NCBI GenBank assembly: GCA_034766995.1
Contig: CM068313.1
Span: 5,710,461 to 5,774,460 of the forward strand
Direction of reading: 5' to 3'
Source: Acanthacorydalis orientalis
Lineage: Eukaryota > Arthropoda > Insecta > Megaloptera > Corydalidae
Length of the DNA: 64,000 bases
The notes under the pieces were generated by a model. That model did not search any database, was not told the DNA's origin, and saw only the letters and a program-made list of their open reading frames with translations. The translations under genes and the position numbers were made by a program. Below, one piece after another: positions 57,406 to 64,000 of this stretch (positions are counted from its first letter, which is position 1; every line of letters starts with the position of its first letter).

Positions 57406-58488
57406 ATGGGCGCATTGTTTGGTAAAAGCAAAAAGCCCGCATCCAGAGTAACAGAACAAGATAAGGCGATTTTGGTACGAATTTTATTTATTTGAAAAAA
57501 AATATTTATTTTTATAGGTTATGTGTATCGATTTTAACATGAATAGTATTTTCTGTTTACAAGGATGAACTGTCTTCTCTTTTATTTACTTTGTAACAAT
57601 TTTAAAAAATAAACCTTAATTTTAATACTGTCAATATTTTTATAGCAATTAAAACAACAAAGGGATAAAATTAAACAATATCAAAAGAGAATAGAAAAAT
57701 CACTTGAAAGTGATAGACAATTAGCAAAGAAATTATTAAATGAAGGGAAAAAAGAGTAAGTGTTTAATGTTTTAAAATTATCAACATACTAAGATTGATC
57801 ATATTGTTTTTGTTTAGGCGTGCGAAGTTGTTGCTAAGAAAAAAACGATATCAAGAGCAATTATTAATTACAACGGATGGACAACTTGAAAATTTAGAAA
57901 AATTAACACGCGATATTGAATTTGCTCAAATAGAAACCCAGGTATTAGATGGACTTAAAGTAGGAAATGCTGCATTGAAGAAAGTGCACGAAATATTAAA
58001 TATAGATGAAATTGAACGAATAATGGATGAAACACGTGAAGGTGTTGAAAAACAACAGGTAATATACCGATTTCATGTAGATTCTTTGAATGTTTTCAAA
58101 GTCATCTATACATGCAATTTTTTTACATAATCACATATTAAACAAATAACTTCCAGGAAATTGATGCAATAATATCTGGTGCTTTAACAACAGAAGACGA
58201 AGAAGCTGTGGATGCAGAATATGATGCTCTTATATCTGATTTATTACCGTCTGTTCCTGCAGAAGTAGACGAGCCATTAGACTTACCTGAAGTTCCAACT
58301 GATGAAATAACAGGTATTTTTTATACTCAAATATTTTCGATAATAGAGTGAGTGATTTTATAAAATTGGAAAATAGTTAAGTAAATATATGAATGTTATT
58401 ATAAAATATTTGAATTATTTCAGCAATCGATGAATCACCAAAGAAAGAAAAAGAGAAAATAAAAATGAAAGTTGCCGTTGAAGCTTAA
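57406..58488 (+). CDS. CHMP6: Charged multivesicular body protein 6 (ESCRT-III subunit Vps20)
   Basis: ESCRT-III subunit that links ESCRT-II to Snf7/CHMP4 polymerisation on endosomal membranes. Exons 57406-57474, 57646-57755, 57818-58058, 58157-58313 and 58424-58488 join in frame to 213 residues, close to the usual 200-212. The N-terminus MGALFGKSKKPASRVTEQDK has Gly2 for myristoylation, as in the family. It is followed by the long basic helical hairpin (QQRDKIKQYQKRIEKSLESD...) and then an acidic C-terminal half with ISDLLPSVP and LDLPEVP, which fits the MIT-interacting (MIM2-type) region. The gene starts about 625 bp from the divergent hydrolase and ends 618 bp from the convergent calpain-7 gene. 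Confidence 0.96.
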
Positions 58489-59106
58489 TAATAAATAACA
58501 TATTTATACACAGACTTTAATTATTTAAATAAACGATGATGGCTTTTGTAATTTAAATATATTTTTTACAAATGTTTCAACATACCTGTAACAAGTATTA
58601 AATACAATGCATTATATGTATTCTCATTTAATAAAATATACATGTATATATATAATTTATCAACTCTTATTTACAATATATATTTATATACAATGTAATA
58701 CTTTTTAATAACTGTAACCAGAATATTCAATGATAAAAAATATACAACTTTACAAAATAAATAACTTTAATAAAAGGTCAAAAAATATAAATTAATTTTT
58801 TATAACTATCTTCACAACAAAATCTAAACTTTTAAACAAAACCTTTTAATTTTATGCTTTCATAAACACAAATTATAAAAATGAAAAAAAGAACTGTAAT
58901 ATGAAAAGTTTAACACAGAAACTTAGTATTTTTTGAAAAAAATGTTACAGACTTTTAATTATACAAATTCCATAAGCTTAAGCTGAAAAGATATGCAATA
59001 ATGCAATAGATTCAATATTTTTAAAATTAACATTTCAGTATAAAAATGATTATTTACTATTCTAAGTAATTTATCCAGTAAGGTATTCGATATATAAAAA
59101 GGCATA

Positions 59107-62093
59107 TTAAGCTATTTTTGACAAAAGAAATGGACATGATGACTTAACTGTTAAGAAAAATGGGCCTTCTTGATTTGGTAAAAATGTAGAAGGTACTATT
59201 TCCAAAGTTCCGGATGGAATATTATCCAATTCCATATAAACAAAGCCAGATCTGAAAGAAATTATTTTAAAATTATCGGCTATTAAAAACATATGTGTAA
59301 ACTCACCGGAATGGACCAGATGATTTCGTGTTGAACGGTGCTGTAACAGTTTCATCAGTCACTTTTATAATCCGTACCTCCATACCTATTTGATATTCTT
59401 TCGGCCCCTTTAGATCTAAATAGAGTTTGTTATCATCTGACAAACCTTCCAATTCAACTTTATATCGGGGATTAAACTGATATGTCAGTGGATGATTCTG
59501 ACATCCACCTGCTGACTTTCCCATCCATTTTCCATCAGACACCTGCAATAAATTTATTATATTATAAAATATAATATATGAAATTTACCACATTTAAAAA
59601 TTTATACTTACACATTTCTCGTGTATATATGGATTCTTTATTTCACTCAATCTAAATGGACAAGTTGAATATGCTCTAAGTGTGTAATGAATTGTGTTCA
59701 TTTTTTCATATTGTGAAATTACAAGTGTATATTTCGATGGACTGCTTGCATTAAGTGTAATTTTACACAAGTAATGAGGACTATTTATTCGAATACCATC
59801 AATAAAAGGGTGAGGATCATCTAAAATATATTATTTTTAAAACAGATACAAACACATATAGAAAAACATTTCTTACATGGATAATATACTCTCTTGCCAT
59901 TATTTTTATAAACAAGAACAGTTATATATTCTCTGTTCTCTTTGAAATCTTCTATTTGTGTTATGTGCCTTGTTAATAAAATCCATATACAACCTGACTT
60001 TGAGTCCACATCTAGAATATACTGTGGGTTTAAACCTATGTTATATGCATCCTTTACCGGTCCAATGCCTGCTCTCCACGATCTATAAAAAATATAAATA
60101 AAATAACTTATGATTAAATAGTTTTGTACATGAAAATACTTACTTATGAATACAATTTGTGTATTCAAACATTTTTGGATTCCAATTTAAATAAAACACA
60201 TCATAAAAACTACAAATACTGTTAAAATCAATCCAGAATATACCATTATCAAATTGTGAGGCACAATCTGGATCATAATTTAGCTTTTGTTTCAATTCTG
60301 GTGTCCAATGAACAGTATCCAATTCTGAATAATGTCCTTTCCAACGTAAATGAGACCATGGATTTTTCAACAACAATAATCTAGTACCCTGAAATATAAA
60401 ATATAACTGAAAGTGTGCTAACTTGTTTCTGAAATTTTATAACGTACATCAACGTTTCTAACATCAAGGACGGCATATGCGTGTGCTGAAACAAGACCAG
60501 ATCGTTCAGCTTCTATTTCAGATATTTCACCTGTAGCTACTGTAACTAACACATCTCCATTTGCTATACGTGACTGTAACATATCAAAAATTTTCGTGCT
60601 ATTGAATGTCGGATCTTCATTTTTCAGTGATATTCTTTCTGGAATCCAGCCAGTTAGTGCATGTAAATCAATATTCTAGAAATCAAATTTTTTCCTGTTC
60701 ATTTTTCTTATATTATTTCAATTTATTTTTTAAAATACAAATGTATTAAAATTGGTAAAAATGTTAATTTGTAACTACCCACACTATTAGAACCAGGAAA
60801 ATCATATCCTCCCATCACTTTCATATATGCCTTTTCCAAAAGTGAAACCCAAAACTCATTAGGATTATTAGAATACGAACATAGTAATTTACCACGACGG
60901 TCGATAGGTAATAGATCATCGATTATAACTTTTCGAGGCACACCGTTGATATGTAGTTTTATCATATATTTGCCAAACGGATTGTAAATAGGTTGATTTT
61001 TACGATTTCGAGGATATATAATTGATGTGATCAATGGACGATGAAATTTCTTTTCATAAAGTGCACTTACAGCTAAAGACGCTACGAACGAACAATCTGA
61101 TATAATCTGAAAAGATATTTTTAAATATTAATTCTACATTCAAATACATATGTGGATATCTGCATATCCTACAGTTTGTTTTATGCTATAATAATCAACA
61201 TGAGACCCGGCAATCATTTTTGGATCTGAACTCAGTTCATCAGGCCGTACCCATCCTGCAAATTTCTGTTTTTGTTTCGGAGACAACTCTAAAAGCCCAT
61301 CTTTATCACTGAAGGGAACTGAATACTGAAATCTTTCTGAAAGATCAATCTGCATAAATGGTACATAAGTATTGTTATTTATATCTGATGTGAGAATCAA
61401 TACGCGTTTTTCTTCGTCAGTATAAGTATCTTGAGCGCTGACCACTTTTAAATGTGCGCTTGATCCACGGTGTAATTCTGGTCTGTTCGTAACTATAAAA
61501 TAAAACAAAGTTAATTATACACATTTACAAATTTACTTAATAATTAAATACTGACCATGACGGTCTGATCGTGTTGGTTCATTTACATTGCTTTGAAGTG
61601 GTTTAACATCATCTTCATCTTCTTGTTTTATACCTTTTATACTTTCAGCTCTTTCTAATGCTTTCCGTGCAACTTTTCTTATTTTGTCAGTAACTTCTGG
61701 TCTGTCACATTCATATTTAATACCAATTTCAACTGCATTTGTATACAATTCAAGTGCTTTATCAATAAAACCAGCTTCATCTGCATCTAAAGCTTGATTA
61801 AATAAAAAATAACACTTTTCTAATTCTTTATCTATTGAAGTTTGAGCTTTAACATTATGTTGTCGATTATCATGTATCTCTTCGAGAATAACAGCTCTAT
61901 TTCTATATTCGTTCGCTTTGCTTTTCCACGTAGTTGCAGTTTCATCAGGTACATTTTCAGCAGCTCTTTCAAGATTATCAGCTGCTACTCGATAAAAATA
62001 AGCTGCTGCAGCCTCTTTACTTCCTTCTGTATCGAATTTCACTGCTTTAGAGGAAGCGCTAATAGCATTTTCATAAAGTATATTATCAGACAT
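59107..62093 (-). CDS. CAPN7: Calpain-7 (PalB-type cysteine protease with MIT domains)
   Basis: Complete gene of nine exons on the minus strand: 62093-61556, 61492-61173, 61106-60783, 60675-60448, 60388-60144, 60082-59877, 59820-59612, 59542-59307, 59251-59107. All phases join to 816 residues; human CAPN7 is about 813. Residues about 1-160 form two MIT repeats, which bind ESCRT-III tails. The protease core follows with catalytic Cys291 ([15 protein letters not shown]), His459 ([11 protein letters not shown]) and Asn479 ([12 protein letters not shown]), so the triad is intact. Two C2-like beta domains follow, ending in [19 protein letters not shown]. It lacks the calcium-binding PEF domain of classical calpains, as the family does. 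The start was set at [12 protein letters not shown]; a second in-frame ATG six codons upstream (62111) is also possible. The convergent neighbour is CHMP6, an ESCRT-III protein. Confidence 0.96.
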
Positions 62094-62867
62094 TTTCAAA
62101 AAAATTAACAATATTTAAATTTAATTCTTCAACTTTTAACACTTATCAATATATTTGAAAACTCGTTGAGTTTTGTTACTAAAGTGACATCAACAATAAA
62201 ATACTTCTGAACTGTTTAGTAAAAATATAGTAAATATAACCTTCTTACTCATTTTGACAATTCAGAAAATTAAAGTGTAGAGTTCTATAAAACCGAACAC
62301 TATTAATTTTCTTTTAAAAATAATTGTCACAGCTTATAACAATTTCGATTTTTTAAAATTCAAAATTTATCCAATTTAATTTTGAAGAATCAAAAAGTTT
62401 TATGATTTAGGTAACATTGTTTTATGAAATGTATTTAAAAAATGATATCGCACATTTTTATGATGAATATTGATCGATTTGTAGCAATATTGTTAAACTA
62501 AAATTTAACAAAAACATTATATGAATTTTCATTATATTTCTAATGATAAAAATATATCTAAGTACGAAACTATTCTGAATATAAATATTTTAATTAAAGA
62601 ATTTCACCTTTAAAACGTTTATTTGCGAATTCTGAAAAGCATTTATTAAAATTAAATCAATAAATTACCATAATAATTTGAATCAAATAATATTTTCAAA
62701 CAATTACTTTAAAAAAATATTATATGCTGTAAAACAAAGATGAGATATAAATAAAAAAAATATATATATTTGTTACAATAAAATTATATATAAGGTTCTA
62801 TTTTTTACTATAAACGAATCAAAATTTAAATTGTAATTGTGTGTTTTTAAACATGTAATTCCGTTAA

Positions 62868-63073
62868 TATAGAATGATTCAACTTCCACACGAAAGCATT
62901 AAAAAAAACACAAAAATAAAAAAAAAGATGTTATCCCTCATTTAGTATTTTAATTAAATTGTATTTTAGTATTGAATTGAACTAAAATAAAAATAAAAAA
63001 TAACATGCCTTTTCTTAACCCCTGAGCCCTCCTTTAATATTACCATGTAGAAGCCCAAATTGAATCACCTATA
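62868..63073. mobile_element. Second copy of the small palindromic MITE
   Basis: Left ATGATTCAACTTCCACACGA, right CCATGTAGAAGCCCAAATTG with AATCAC; these are inverted and match the ends of 42188-42297. Confidence 0.5.
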
Positions 63074-63709
63074 CATTGTCCATGTAATCTTTAGTCCTTT
63101 TGAACCATCTAAATCTTTGGCTTACATAACTAGTTGTTACACGAATGGCATCATTAGGTAGATGTTGAAAACTAATTTTTAATTCAATAATTGTTTTATT
63201 TATATATTTTTGGATTGAAAGTAAAAAATGAGAATAAACGAATAAAGTAAGTATCTTTGAAAACAAAGAAATATATAAAAATGGAAATAAAATATTAAAC
63301 AAAATAATTGACGCATTATTCTATTTCTTGTAATTATAAACCATAACGCATCCAAAAATATCAAAAAATAGAAAATAAATCTGAATTAAAATTAGTCTTT
63401 AACATCTATCTGAGAATGGCAATCGTACAGAAACTACTTGTGAAGGATAGACACTTAGCTGATTTAAAAGAACGAAAAAAATGAAAAATATGAATCAAAT
63501 CTAAGATATTAAAAATAACGTTTTTTTACATCTGTTAAATGCGTATAATTTTGGAATTAATACAATCAACAATAACGTATAAGTAAAATATATAAACAAT
63601 TTATTATCTTTAATAAAATTTTATTATGTACAAAATGAACTAAAAAATAAAAACTACTTTTCAAATAAATATAAATTAAATAATAATTATCGATATACTT
63701 GTGCATCAC

Positions 63710-64000
63710 TTATGGTATTTTTGTAACAATCCAAGGAAGTTTTCCAAATTTTTTAAAATGATAATAATCGTACGCTAATTTTCCTAATATAAATACAATT
63801 AATGACGCCAGTACAATATTGAGTAGATCCAATGGTTCAATCATAAATCCTGTGTACTGTCTACATACTTCTGTTCTTGAAAGTTCTCGAATCTTATGAA
63901 AATATTATTAAAATATATCATTTAATAATATAAATATTACTATTAGAGTATATTTACCGGCATCAAAGAATTCTCATCTCCTTTCACGTTTGCACAGCGA
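63710..64000 (-). CDS. C-terminal part of an unidentified single-pass membrane protein (gene continues beyond the window)
   Basis: Two minus-strand exons: one from the right edge to 63958 (in frame RCANVKGDENSLMP) and the last one, 63892-63710, separated by a 65-bp GT-AG intron. The last exon reads IRELSRTEVCRQYTGFM, then a hydrophobic helix (LLNIVLASLIVFILGKL), then a short basic tail DYYHFKKFGKLPWIVTKIP and stop. The lumenal or extracellular part has cysteines, and the C-terminal tail is about 18 residues, so this looks like a type I membrane protein. I do not recognise the family. It lies about 1.6 kb downstream of the calpain-7 5' end in genome order and on the same strand. Confidence 0.72.

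Overview
The window is a very AT-rich animal nuclear sequence. Its genes are split by GT-AG introns, it has hundreds of bases of (TA)n microsatellites, and it carries many decayed TA-target (mariner/pogo) elements. The gene set points to an insect, most likely a hymenopteran: a Robo2/3-type guidance receptor, a kraken/SERHL-type hydrolase, CHMP6 and calpain-7. I cannot name the species. All functional calls come from recognising protein families by eye; no search was run.

Layout. 1-27447: no convincing exon. This is probably the large 5' intron of the Robo gene or sequence upstream of it. It holds mariner, mariner-derived MITE and Tigger/pogo remnants, long (TA)n tracts, several tandem repeats, and a few CpG-rich islands that stand out from the AT-rich background. 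27448-35138 (+): eleven exons of a Robo2/3 (lea-like) receptor, running from Ig2 to the stop codon. Signal peptide and Ig1 are not in the window. 35139-44537: mostly non-coding, with scattered candidate minus-strand exons (37.3, 38.4, 40.5, 40.8 and 41.0 kb) that I cannot join into one gene, an unexplained long open stretch at 42.6-43.2 kb, and a mariner with a nested insertion. 44538-46157 (+): a three-exon gene for a 118-residue charged, probably coiled-coil protein that I do not recognise. 46158-50954: non-coding, with palindromic MITEs. 50955-56780 (-): two-exon alpha/beta hydrolase (kraken/SERHL family). 57406-58488 (+): five-exon CHMP6/Vps20, divergent from the hydrolase across about 625 bp. 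59107-62093 (-): complete nine-exon calpain-7, tail-to-tail with CHMP6. 63710 to the right edge (-): the last two exons of a single-pass membrane protein I cannot name.

How the genes relate. CHMP6 is an ESCRT-III subunit. Calpain-7 carries two MIT domains, which are ESCRT-III-binding modules, so two genes tied to the ESCRT pathway lie next to each other. The Robo receptor is unrelated to them. Its cytoplasmic tail has CC0- and CC1-like tyrosine motifs but no CC2/CC3-like proline tracts, as in the Robo2/3 class of flies.

The most unusual structures are: a Robo Ig2 exon flanked on both sides by (TA)n tracts close to the splice sites; a 69-bp TTAA-flanked MITE whose empty site survives in another repeat copy in the same window; a palindromic MITE family with six copies; a mariner copy split by an inverted-repeat insertion; and the small unrecognised three-exon gene.
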